Shown here in pieces: positions 44,626 through 52,941 of a DNA stretch of 64,000 nucleotides (position 1 is its first letter; each line of letters opens with the position of its first letter). Source of the stretch: Leeia aquatica (lineage in GTDB: Bacteria > Pseudomonadota > Gammaproteobacteria > Burkholderiales > Leeiaceae); assembly GCF_012641365.1 (NCBI RefSeq), contig NZ_JABAIM010000001.1, forward strand, positions 868,001 to 932,000, given 5' to 3'. The notes under the pieces were generated by a model. The model did not search any database. It was not told where the DNA came from and was given only the letters and a program-made list of their open reading frames with translations. The translations under genes were made by a program, and so were the position numbers.

Positions 44626-47027
44626 AGCTCAATCGCTGGCAACCCCTGATCGACGGCCTGATGGAGGCGGTCTGGCTGGTCGACCCGATCAGCCTGCAAG
44701 TGGTCGCCGCCAATGCCGCCACCGAGCGTATGCTGCGCATGCCGGTCACCGCCCTGCTGGGACGTTCGGTCGCCGAGCTGGCGTCCACCCCGGAAGACCT
44801 GTACTTCTGGGAAGACGTTGCTGCAGGTCGCAGCCAGCATATCAATTCGGAAACCGTCATGCGCCGTGGCGACGGCGGCCTGATCACGGTGGAGCGCTGT
44901 GTCAGCCTGGTCAAGCTCGGCAACGAATCCATGTTCATGGCCAGCTTCATCGACCACAGCGCCCAGCTACAAGCCGAGCAGGAGCTGGAAACCCTGATCG
45001 CCGAGTTACGTGCCACGCTGGAGTCGTGCGCAGATGGCATTCTGGTGGTCAACCGGCATGGCAGCATCCGGGGCTACAATCAGCGTTTTGCCCAGCAATG
45101 GGGCCTGCCGGAGTCCTTGCAGACCCGCCGCGACGATCCTGCTGTGTTCCAGTGGTTATTGCAAGCCGTGCAACACCCCGATGACTATCAGCGCCGCTTG
45201 CAGCAACTGGAGCAATCTCCGCTGCTGGAAGCCACCGACACCCTCTACCTGCGCAGTGGCCTGGTGCTGGAGCGGGTATCGCTACCCCAGTTTGCGCGGG
45301 GCCGCGCCATTGGCCGGGTCTATGCCTTCCGTGACATTACCCGGCGGCTGCAGGATGAGGCCCAGCTGCAAGTAGCGGCCAAGGTGCTGGATGCCAGCCT
45401 GGATGCCATTTTCATTACGGATCAGCAAGGGCGGATCGTCACCGCCAACCCGCGCTTCGCCGCCCTGACCGGGCAAAGCATCACTAGCCTGCAGGGGACT
45501 GATCCCTCCCGCTTCCTGAGCCACCCGGATGGCAAGCGCTTTCTGCATAACCTGCAACTGGAGCTGGCACAGCATCTATTGTGGGAAGGTGAGATTCAGT
45601 TGCAGCAGGCCCATGGTGGAACCATACCCTGCTTGCTGTCACTGGTAAGGATGCTGGATAGCCAGGGCATGCGCAGCCACGATGTCGGCTTCCTGAAAGA
45701 CCTGACGGAAGCCAAGGCGGCCAAGCGCCGTATTGAAGACCTCGCCTATAACGACACCCTGACCGGCCTGCCCAACCGCCTGCTGCTGGCCGAGCGTGTC
45801 CAGATGGCCATCCAGTCCGCCGAGCGCAACCAGAGCCAGTTCGCCGTGCTGTTTCTGGACCTGGACCGCTTCAAGCACATCAACGATTCACTGGGTCATC
45901 TGGCCGGAGATGCCGTGCTGATGGATGTCGCGCAGCGGCTGCAGGATTGCCTGCGGCAGCAGGACACTGCAGCCCGCCTGGGCGGCGACGAATTCATCCT
46001 GGTGCTCAACGGCGTGAATGAACAGGGCGCGGAAAACTCGGCGCGCCGCATCATTGATGCGCTGTCGCAACCCTTCCACTTTGCCGACCTGACGTTCTCG
46101 GTCACCTGCAGCATTGGCATCGCGCTCTACCCTGATGATGGTCGCAGCATGGATGACCTGATCAAGAACGCCGACAGCGCGATGTATCACGTCAAGGAGC
46201 GGGGCCGCGCCGACTTCCGCTTCTACCAGCGGCAGATGAATCTGGGTCTGCTGACCCGCATGAAGCTGGATCATGCCATGCGTGAAGGGCTACGCGAGCA
46301 GCGCTTTCATCTGCACTACCAACCGCAGGTGGACCTCAATAGCGCTACCTTGCTCGGGGTGGAAGCACTGATTCGCTGGCACGATCCGGAGCTGGGTGAA
46401 GTGCCCCCCGGCCAATTCATCCCGATTGCCGAGGAAACCGGGCTGATCGTTGCGATTGGTAACTGGGTACTGGACAGCGCAGCCGCTCAGGCCAGCCAGT
46501 GGCGGCGTGACGGCTACCGCTTCACGACAGCGGTCAACGTGTCAGCCTACCAGTTTCAGCAAGCTGACTTCGTCGAACGGGTGGCGGACACCCTGCAGCG
46601 CCATCAACTGCCGGGTGAGGCACTGGAGCTGGAGCTCACCGAAACCTTCCTGATCCGCGATGCCACCGAGGCGCTGCGCAAGCTGGATGCCCTGTCTGCG
46701 CTCAAGGTGCGGATGGCCATTGATGACTTTGGCACCGGCTACTCCAGCCTCAGCTATCTGAAGCGCTTCCCCATCCACAAGCTGAAGATCGACCGTTCCT
46801 TCATCCACGATGTACCGGGCGACGAAGGTGCAGAAGGCATCGTGCAAGCCATCATCAACATGGCACAGGCCCTGCACCTGCAGGTGACGGCAGAAGGAGT
46901 GGAGACCGAAGCCCAGCGCGCCTTCCTCAGCCGCGCAGGTTGTACGCAGTACCAGGGATACCTGTTTGCCCGCCCCACCGCCGCTAGCGACCTCGCGCCG
47001 ATGCTGCCCTCCCCCGCTCAGCGCTAG
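44622..47027 (+). CDS. PAS-GGDEF-EAL protein (c-di-GMP cyclase/phosphodiesterase)
   Basis: Cytoplasmic signalling protein of 801 residues without obvious membrane helices. Three PAS-like segments (about 5-125, 125-245, 250-370; the last with DASLDAIFITDQQGRIVTANPRF) precede GGDEF (ARLGGDEFILVL, about 450) and EAL (LGVEALIRWHD, about 565). The cyclase inhibitory site RxxD is present (RQQD, five residues before GGDEF). In EAL the catalytic loop IDDFGTGYSSLSYLKRFP and QGYLFARP are intact. Both activities are possible. It overlaps the upstream HD-GYP gene by 4 bp. Confidence 0.94.
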   Translation: MKLNRWQPLIDGLMEAVWLVDPISLQVVAANAATERMLRMPVTALLGRSVAELASTPEDLYFWEDVAAGRSQHINSETVMRRGDGGLITVERCVSLVKLGNESMFMASFIDHSAQLQAEQELETLIAELRATLESCADGILVVNRHGSIRGYNQRFAQQWGLPESLQTRRDDPAVFQWLLQAVQHPDDYQRRLQQLEQSPLLEATDTLYLRSGLVLERVSLPQFARGRAIGRVYAFRDITRRLQDEAQLQVAAKVLDASLDAIFITDQQGRIVTANPRFAALTGQSITSLQGTDPSRFLSHPDGKRFLHNLQLELAQHLLWEGEIQLQQAHGGTIPCLLSLVRMLDSQGMRSHDVGFLKDLTEAKAAKRRIEDLAYNDTLTGLPNRLLLAERVQMAIQSAERNQSQFAVLFLDLDRFKHINDSLGHLAGDAVLMDVAQRLQDCLRQQDTAARLGGDEFILVLNGVNEQGAENSARRIIDALSQPFHFADLTFSVTCSIGIALYPDDGRSMDDLIKNADSAMYHVKERGRADFRFYQRQMNLGLLTRMKLDHAMREGLREQRFHLHYQPQVDLNSATLLGVEALIRWHDPELGEVPPGQFIPIAEETGLIVAIGNWVLDSAAAQASQWRRDGYRFTTAVNVSAYQFQQADFVERVADTLQRHQLPGEALELELTETFLIRDATEALRKLDALSALKVRMAIDDFGTGYSSLSYLKRFPIHKLKIDRSFIHDVPGDEGAEGIVQAIINMAQALHLQVTAEGVETEAQRAFLSRAGCTQYQGYLFARPTAASDLAPMLPSPAQR

Positions 47028-47150
47028 ACCTTGTCGTTGCGCTGTCATCCTGCACTGCTATAAGTACATGACCAGATGGTCTGAGGCCCGGCTTTACCCA
47101 AAGCCAGGCCTGCCTTAGCATGATAACCATCGCCTGTGTCTGGAGCCTGC

Positions 47151-48455
47151 ATGACTGCCCCGCTGCTGCAAGAGCACCCGCTGCGCCAATCGCTGAACGA
47201 CGAAGCCCATGCCCGCCCCTCAGTACCGGTGCACACCGGTAGCCGGCTCAGCGCACTGGTCTTGTTTGGCGGTGATACCACCGCACACCGTGCCGCCTTG
47301 CAGGCATTGACGCGACAGCTAGGCCTGCCGGAACCGGGCAGTCACCCGCACTATGTCGGCGAACACGCCGGGCTGACCCTGCGCTGGGACAGCCATACCG
47401 AATTTACCCGCTACTCGCTGCTGCTGCCGGATGGCCCGGAAGATCCTTTCGCCGAATCACCGCTGGACCGCTTGCCTGCGGACTGGCTGGATACCTTGCC
47501 AGGTCAATTGCTGGTCGCCATCCATGCTGCAGTGGTACCACGACAGGAAGAGCCCGTCGATCTCACCCGAGTAGCGGACCGATATTTTGCCGGGCACGAC
47601 TTGATCGGCTCCGAGCTGGGCGATGGTCGCGGTCTGGCCCTGACCGACCTGCAGCTGCACCCGGACCGCCACCTGCCCTCCGGCGCCAGCCGCCTGCTGC
47701 TGCTCGATGGGGCGATGAGCGAACGCCAGTGTGGCCGCATGCTGCAGCGCCTGCTGGAAATCGAAACCTATCGCATGCTGGCCTTGCTCGGGCTGCCGGT
47801 AGCCAAGGCCTTGCTACCGCAGCTGGCCGACATGGAAGCCCGCCTGAGCCGACTGACCCGCGCCATCCGCCAGCCAGAAAGTGACGACCGGCAACTGCTT
47901 GACGAGATGACCGAACTGGCCGCTGAACTGGAAGGCAGTCTGGCCGCCAGCAGCTACCGCTTCAGCGCCGCCAGTGCCTACTACGCCATTATCGAACGGC
48001 GGATTGCCGAGCTGCGCGAAAGCCGCCTGAGTGGCCTGCAGCCGTTTCGTGAATTCGTGGAGCGACGTCTCGCTCCCGCCATTGACACCTGTCAGTCGGT
48101 CAGCCGGCGGCAAGAGCAGCTCTCCTTGCGGCTCCAGCGCAGCACCGCCCTGCTGCGTACCCGGGTTGATGTCAGCAGTGAAGCTCAGCGCCATGGCCTG
48201 CTCGCCTCCATGAACCGCCGCGCCGCGCTGCAACTACGCCTGCAACAAACGGTGGAAGGGCTCTCCGTTGCCGTACTCACCTACTACATCGTCAGCCTGA
48301 TCGGCTACGCCGCCAAAGCCCTGCACGCCCTCGGCCTGCATGTCACCCCTGAACTGGTCACCGGCGGCGCCATCCCGCTGGTCGCCGCCACCGTCGCATT
48401 TGGCCTGCACCGCTTCCAGGCCCGCCAGGAAGAACCCCGACCTCCGGTCAGTTGA
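47151..48455 (+). CDS. DUF3422 family membrane protein
   Basis: A 434-residue protein matching DUF3422: N-terminal LRQSLNDEAHARPSVPV then LVLFGGD, HYVGEHAGLTLRWDSHTEFTRYSLL (about 68-92), a helical middle part and two C-terminal membrane segments (VEGLSVAVLTYYIVSLIGYAAKAL and ELVTGGAIPLVAATVAFGLHRF). The domain is common in proteobacteria and its function is unknown; the layout resembles a membrane-anchored cytoplasmic protein. ATG 47151 with GGAG 7 nt upstream is used rather than the GTG at 47136. Confidence 0.85.
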   Translation: MTAPLLQEHPLRQSLNDEAHARPSVPVHTGSRLSALVLFGGDTTAHRAALQALTRQLGLPEPGSHPHYVGEHAGLTLRWDSHTEFTRYSLLLPDGPEDPFAESPLDRLPADWLDTLPGQLLVAIHAAVVPRQEEPVDLTRVADRYFAGHDLIGSELGDGRGLALTDLQLHPDRHLPSGASRLLLLDGAMSERQCGRMLQRLLEIETYRMLALLGLPVAKALLPQLADMEARLSRLTRAIRQPESDDRQLLDEMTELAAELEGSLAASSYRFSAASAYYAIIERRIAELRESRLSGLQPFREFVERRLAPAIDTCQSVSRRQEQLSLRLQRSTALLRTRVDVSSEAQRHGLLASMNRRAALQLRLQQTVEGLSVAVLTYYIVSLIGYAAKALHALGLHVTPELVTGGAIPLVAATVAFGLHRFQARQEEPRPPVS

Positions 48456-48477
48456 GCCCCTGCCCTATCGGACAGTA

Positions 48478-48554
48478 CTTACGGCAAGGCAAATAGTGCA
48501 GTGTGTGCGAGCGCCGGGTCATGCCCAGCGCTGCCACCATAGACTTGCCGTAAG
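48478..48554. repeat. 77-bp element bounded by 11-bp inverted repeats
   Basis: CTTACGGCAAG (48478-48488) and CTTGCCGTAAG (48544-48554) are perfect inverted copies. Between them lies a second hairpin, AGCGCCGGG-TCATG-CCCAGCGCT, with one mismatch. There is no T-tract. It stands between the DUF3422 gene and an AT-richer lipoprotein gene. Candidate explanations are a structured 5' leader, a repetitive palindromic element, or a small mobile-element remnant. Confidence 0.55.
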
Positions 48555-48580
48555 CGCTTGCCTATCACAGGGAGACCCGC

Positions 48581-49960
48581 ATGCACCTCGCCAAACTTCG
48601 TTTGCTTGCATGGAGCATGGTGCTCTTGCTGGCTGGCTGTGGAGCCAATCACAACGCCATCCACCATGAGTTCACGATACCTGCTAACAACACAAACTCT
48701 AACAGCACAAACTCAGTACCCGGTAAGGCGATTTTCGTAGATGCCAAGCAGCGCGCCATCCTCGCCATACCATATGGAGGCGCAATTCGGGTCTGCGCAG
48801 AGCAGGCACCGGATGTGTTTTCGGTGCTGAGTGCCAGTCTGGCAGCGGATCTTGATGCGGGGATCCCTGAGCAAAAGCTGAAAGCGGCAATCAAGATGGC
48901 CAGCAGCGAGAGTGGCGCCACCATCCGCCGTAGTCAGACGGTCAATCTGCTAAGCCTGTCCATGCTGAATACCTGCTTGCGCTATGCCAGTGGTGCCATT
49001 AGAGAGGACGAGCTGAGGTTGCAGGCAGCACGGGACCAGCGCATGCTGGTCAGCGTGCTAGCCATTGAGCAACTGACCAGCCTGGGAGACAGTCAACCCG
49101 TTGTGATTCTAAATACCCAGTCTCAGGCGAGTGGCAGCAATCCGCAACTGTTGAGTGACGCAAAGCAGGATCGCGACCAGAAACAAAGCGCCTTCGACGA
49201 CAAGAAAAAGGCAGCCGGAGACCCGTTTGAGGCATGGATAAAAGACAAGACCTGCAATGACGTATCTAGTGACGATAAGGGCAAGTGCCATGCATTGCAC
49301 GAGGCACAATCCGCGCTGGATAAGGCGGAAAAATACTACCAGGCCATGCTGACAGCAACTCAGAATGCAGGGGCAGCCTATGGTAATGCAAATGGTACCG
49401 TCACCCTCCCTGCCCACAGCACAACACTCTCCGAGGCATCCATCCGCGAGATTACCCAAGCCGTCATAAAAATTGCAGAAGCGGGCATGCGTCTTGACCC
49501 ACTCGAACACTGCCTGGCAAACGCCAATAACCAAACAGAAAGAAATCAGTGCATTGCGGAACATGGGAAGCCCGAAGAGGAGGGTACCTCCACAGCCTCT
49601 TTAATAAAAGGGAATCAAGTCAAAATTACTCCTGCTAAGCTTTTTATACAATTCTCCGCGGAATCCATTGCTCAAGACGTCAGAACGCTCAATTACACGC
49701 TTAAAGCATGCTTGCCAAACCTGAGCATTTATTCCCCGGAACGAATGAAGACAGGAACGCCGAAAAACACAATAGTCCGCTATTATTTTGAGGAGGACAA
49801 AGGTGCAGCTGAGGCGATCAGCACGAGCTTCACAGCCCTCACTAAACAGCCAGCAGTGAAAGAACTGTATCCTGGAAATGGCAATGTCAAACCCGGCCTG
49901 ATCGAACTCTGGATAGCAAATGACACACTAAGCTTAACCCTCACCAACAAATGCCAATAA
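48581..49960 (+). CDS. Predicted lipoprotein of unknown function, AT-richer than surroundings
   Basis: No family recognised. The 459-residue product has a lipoprotein signal (MVLLLAGC, Cys near residue 22), a low-complexity Asn/Ser/Thr linker (ANNTNSNSTNSV, about 35-46), a globular part with VDAKQRAILAIPYGGAIRVCAEQAPDV-type start, a highly charged helical stretch (DAKQDRDQKQSAFDDKKKAAGD, about 195-216; possible coiled coil) and a C-terminal domain with IQFSAESIAQDVRTLNYTL. Paired cysteines occur throughout, which fits the periplasm. Base and codon use are visibly poorer in GC than its neighbours, suggesting transfer. GGGAGACCCGC precedes the ATG. Confidence 0.75.
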   Translation: MHLAKLRLLAWSMVLLLAGCGANHNAIHHEFTIPANNTNSNSTNSVPGKAIFVDAKQRAILAIPYGGAIRVCAEQAPDVFSVLSASLAADLDAGIPEQKLKAAIKMASSESGATIRRSQTVNLLSLSMLNTCLRYASGAIREDELRLQAARDQRMLVSVLAIEQLTSLGDSQPVVILNTQSQASGSNPQLLSDAKQDRDQKQSAFDDKKKAAGDPFEAWIKDKTCNDVSSDDKGKCHALHEAQSALDKAEKYYQAMLTATQNAGAAYGNANGTVTLPAHSTTLSEASIREITQAVIKIAEAGMRLDPLEHCLANANNQTERNQCIAEHGKPEEEGTSTASLIKGNQVKITPAKLFIQFSAESIAQDVRTLNYTLKACLPNLSIYSPERMKTGTPKNTIVRYYFEEDKGAAEAISTSFTALTKQPAVKELYPGNGNVKPGLIELWIANDTLSLTLTNKCQ

Positions 49961-49987
49961 CAAGGCCGCCCAAATTAACGGCTTCCC

Positions 49988-50578
49988 TCAGTTCACCCCT
50001 GGCACCACCCAGCGGGCCGGGATGCCGCGCAGGAATTCCAGTTTGCAGGGTTGCTGGTATTCCTGCTGGCAGCGTTTGAGGACATCCTGTTTCACCTCGT
50101 GCGCCTCGGCGGCAGAGCCGCCGCTGAGGCCGCCGTTGGGTGCGCGGGCGATGGCGACAAAACCGTTGTAGAAACTGAAGCCGATCCGGCATTCCTTGAG
50201 CTGGGCCTCATTGCAGGCCGCCATGGCTTCGCGTTCAGCCTCTTCCTGACTGGACCAGTCCAATCCGTAGGCGTAGCTGGGGGCGCCTTTGGCATCACGC
50301 GCCCAGGCTATGGCGCTGTAGCGGCGTTGCCAGTAGCCGGTCGGGCCAGGCGGTGGTGCGGCTTGCGGGGTATTGCCTTGCCGCCCCGCTCCGTTGACCC
50401 GCGAATTCCACTCCGGGGTACCGGGCACATTGCCTTGTGGGTCATAGATCGGAGCACAACCGGACCAGCCGGCATTGCCCCCCCCCAACGGGTATTGACC
50501 CGGCGGGCAAGCATGAGCCTGCAAAGACCAGACCAGACTCAGCACGAGGAATGCAGTAACAGATAGCGAACGGGGCAT
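49988..50578 (-). CDS. DUF4189 domain secreted protein
   Basis: A 196-residue exported protein. Signal peptide residues 1-24 (ending LQAHA), then a Cys/Gly/Pro-rich segment (CPPGQYPLGGGNAGWSGCAPIY), a Pro/Gln linker, and the DUF4189 domain: YSAIAWARDAKGAPSYAYGLDWSSQEEAEREAM-type start (about 88-120), with later Cys in NEAQLKECRIGF and RCQQEYQQPCKLEF. The function of the domain is unknown. It lies 45 bp after rarD and its start codon falls inside a hairpin. Confidence 0.85.
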   Translation of the reverse strand: MPRSLSVTAFLVLSLVWSLQAHACPPGQYPLGGGNAGWSGCAPIYDPQGNVPGTPEWNSRVNGAGRQGNTPQAAPPPGPTGYWQRRYSAIAWARDAKGAPSYAYGLDWSSQEEAEREAMAACNEAQLKECRIGFSFYNGFVAIARAPNGGLSGGSAAEAHEVKQDVLKRCQQEYQQPCKLEFLRGIPARWVVPGVN

Positions 50579-50620
50579 GCTCGGCTCCGATAACAGATGG
50601 GGCTATGACCCGAGCATGCC
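50574..50620 (-). promoter_or_regulatory. Hairpin covering the DUF4189 start codon
   Basis: On the minus strand GGCATGCTCGG (50620 to 50610) pairs perfectly with CCGAGCATGCC (50584 to 50574), leaving a 25-base loop. The ATG of the DUF4189 gene is in the 3' arm and its GGAG ribosome site sits at the loop edge. The 5' arm starts 3 bp after the rarD stop. It could restrain translation unless ribosomes finishing rarD open it. Confidence 0.5.
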
Positions 50621-50623
50621 GGG

Positions 50624-51505
50624 CTAGTTCCGCCGCTGCCAGAAGCCCTCTGCAGTGAATACCAGCAGTGCCAGCCAGATCAGGCCAAAGCCGATCAGGC
50701 GCACCTGATCAAAAGGCTCATGATACAGCAGCGCACCGATCAGCAATTGCAGCGTGGGCGAGAGGTATTGCAGCAGGCCCAGTGTACTGAGCGGCAAGCG
50801 TCGTGCACCCGCACCAAACATCAGCAAGGGGATGACCGTGACAATGCCGGTACCCATCAGCAGCAGGGTTCTACCGCTGTCGATATGGCCGAAGTGGCCT
50901 TGCCCCTGCCACGACAGCCAGAGCAGATAGCCCAGCGCGGGCAGGAACAGCAGGATGGCCTCCATCGACAAGCCTTCCAGCGAGCCCAGCGCGGCAGTCT
51001 TGCGCAGGAAGCCATAGAAGCCAAAGCTGAAGGCCAGCACCAGCGCCACCCACGGCAAGGTGCCCAGTTGCCAGCCCAGCCAGGCCACCCCGGCTGCTGC
51101 CAGCGCGACCGATAGCCATTGCCCGGGCCGCAGCCGCTCATGCAGCAGTACGCTGCCCAGCAGCACATTGACCAGCGGGTTGATGAAGTAACCCAGGCTG
51201 GCTTCCAGCACCTTGCCCTGGTTGACCGCCCAGATATACACGCCCCAGTTACAACCCAGCAACAGGGCGGAGCAAAGGAAGAGGCGGCTACTGCGCCATT
51301 GGCGCAGCGCGGCCAGTACCTGACGCCAGTCTCCTTGCCAGGCCAGCAGCACGATCAGCACTGGCAGTGACCATACCATGCGGTGCGCCAGAATCTCCGT
51401 CGCGGGCAAAGCGTGCAGCGGTCGCCAGTACAGCGGGAACAGCCCCCAGCAGAAATAGGCTCCGAGGCCATACCAGATACCCTGGCGAACCTGTGCCGCG
51501 CTCAT
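50624..51505 (-). CDS. rarD: RarD-type EamA permease
   Basis: Ten-helix drug/metabolite exporter, 293 residues. The RarD signature is clear: QGIWYGLGAYFCWGLFPLYW at the start, EILAHRMVWSLP (about 38-49), NWGVYIWAVNQGKVLEASLGYFINPLVNVLLG-type region (about 98-130) and LGLLQYLSPTLQLLIG (about 243-258). Family members are inner-membrane proteins of unsettled substrate, named for chloramphenicol sensitivity. ATG 51505 with GGAG 9 nt upstream; the longer frame is not supported. Confidence 0.92.
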   Translation of the reverse strand: MSAAQVRQGIWYGLGAYFCWGLFPLYWRPLHALPATEILAHRMVWSLPVLIVLLAWQGDWRQVLAALRQWRSSRLFLCSALLLGCNWGVYIWAVNQGKVLEASLGYFINPLVNVLLGSVLLHERLRPGQWLSVALAAAGVAWLGWQLGTLPWVALVLAFSFGFYGFLRKTAALGSLEGLSMEAILLFLPALGYLLWLSWQGQGHFGHIDSGRTLLLMGTGIVTVIPLLMFGAGARRLPLSTLGLLQYLSPTLQLLIGALLYHEPFDQVRLIGFGLIWLALLVFTAEGFWQRRN

Positions 51506-51582
51506 GACCGTGCCTCCGGGGCATTGCCGTGTGTGTAATGTGTGTTGTGCTGGCGAGCAGGTTTGACCTGCATAAGATTCCT

Positions 51583-51681
51583 TGCGTGGCCAGAGTGGCC
51601 TGACTTCAAAGTCAGCACTATACGCGGACACACGACACACTGTCCCGGTACAGCCAGAGGGCACTGCACCATGACAGTGCC
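51583..51681. repeat. Cluster of small inverted repeats between rarD and MFS genes
   Basis: Within the 179-bp spacer (51506-51684) lie GGCC-AGAGT-GGCC (51588-51600), the palindrome CTGACTT-CA-AAGTCAG (51600-51615), flanking TGCGT/ACGC pairing (51583-51587 with 51622-51625), and GGCACTG-N8-CAGTGCC (51660-51681). The last one directly follows the MFS stop on the minus strand and may end that transcript. The middle palindrome could be an operator for rarD. Confidence 0.4.
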
Positions 51682-51684
51682 TGA

Positions 51685-52941
51685 TCAACCTGCCTCAGCA
51701 GCAGCACTCCCCGGGCTTTCTTCACGCTGGATGCGCTGGCTGGTTCGCCACAGCAGCGGCATTGCCAGCACACAGCACAGGGCGTTGGCATACCACATGC
51801 GCTCGGCACCGAAGTAGCGGATCAGCTGACTGGAGCAGACGGGTGACAATAGACTGGCCACGCTCCAGGCCACCGTATAGATGCCCAGATAATGGCCGGT
51901 ACGCCGCCCTTCTGCCCGCTGCATCACCACGCCAATGACCGTGGGCATGATCACCATCTCCGCCACCGTCCACACCACCGTAGAAAAAGACAGCCACACC
52001 ACGCCCTGCCCCAGCGGCAGCATGGCGCTGGCCAGGCCCATCAGCAGCGCGCCGGCCAACATCAGCAGCGGCGGCTGGGCGTTGCGACTGCACCAGCTGG
52101 TCAGCGGTATCTGTACGGCGACGATCAGCAGGCCGTTGAGCGCAATCTGCCAGCCAAACCCCTCCGGCCCCAGCCGGTAATGCAACACCGTATAGTTGCC
52201 CAGCTGCGAATAGATGGCCTCCAGCACCAGCCGCAGGATCAGGCTGCCGAACATGAAAGCGAGCAAAGGCCCATCCCGATAAGGGCTCTGCAGATGGCGC
52301 TCACCCGTGGTATCCCGTGTGACGGCAGCCTGCGCCTGCCCGGCATGCCGCCGCAGCGCCCACCATAGCCACAAGGCTGCCAGCGCGGAGGTGAGGCTGT
52401 CGAGGATGAACACAATGCGATAGTCGTGGCTGGCCGCCAGCCCGCCCATGACACCCGCCACCGAGACTGCCAGATTGATCGACACCCGGTTGAGCGACTG
52501 CGCCACCACCCGGCTTTCTGCCGAGCAGGTTTCCATGATCAGCCGGTGGATCTGCGGCCGAAAACCGGTATCCATGAAGCCACTGGCCATCATCACCAGC
52601 GCCAGCAAGATCGGCTGCTCAACACACAGGTAGAGCAGGAAGCAGCCTGCCGAGCCGCACAACATGATCAACGCCAGGCGGCGGGCGGGCCAGTGGTCAT
52701 TCATCAGGCCGCCGCCGTAAGCCCCGGCCAGCATGCCCAGCCCATTGCAGGCCAGCAGCCAGCCCACCATCTCGATCGGCAAGTGCAAAGCCTGGTGCAG
52801 GTACAGCGGCATGAAGATGCGCACCGCACCGCCCATACGGTTAATCAGTTGCGCCCCCGCCAGCACCCAGGCCATCGTGGGCAAGCTGCGCAGCGACGGT
52901 CCCAGCCAGCGCCGCCAGTCCGCAGGGGCCGCTTTACTCAT
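51685..52941 (-). CDS. MFS transporter, tandem paralogue B
   Basis: Twelve-helix major facilitator of 418 residues. LINRMGGAVRIFMPLYLHQALHL (helix 1), GGGLMNDHWPARRLALIM (A-motif region, about 75-92), QIHRLIMETCSAESRVVAQSLNRVSINLA-type loop and QRAEGRRTGHYLGIYTVAWS (about 345-364) are shared almost word for word with the upstream paralogue. The substrate is unknown. Its start overlaps the upstream paralogue stop by 4 bp, so the pair is translationally coupled. Confidence 0.9.
   Translation of the reverse strand: MSKAAPADWRRWLGPSLRSLPTMAWVLAGAQLINRMGGAVRIFMPLYLHQALHLPIEMVGWLLACNGLGMLAGAYGGGLMNDHWPARRLALIMLCGSAGCFLLYLCVEQPILLALVMMASGFMDTGFRPQIHRLIMETCSAESRVVAQSLNRVSINLAVSVAGVMGGLAASHDYRIVFILDSLTSALAALWLWWALRRHAGQAQAAVTRDTTGERHLQSPYRDGPLLAFMFGSLILRLVLEAIYSQLGNYTVLHYRLGPEGFGWQIALNGLLIVAVQIPLTSWCSRNAQPPLLMLAGALLMGLASAMLPLGQGVVWLSFSTVVWTVAEMVIMPTVIGVVMQRAEGRRTGHYLGIYTVAWSVASLLSPVCSSQLIRYFGAERMWYANALCCVLAMPLLWRTSQRIQREESPGSAAAEAG

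Noticed and set aside
51583-51626. D-arm-like GGCCAGAGTGGCC followed by an anticodon-arm-like CTGACTTCAAAGTCAG, reminiscent of a selenocysteine tRNA
   Set aside because: The loop has six bases, no T arm or variable arm follows, and the acceptor-like pairing is only four to five bp. Kept only as inverted repeats.
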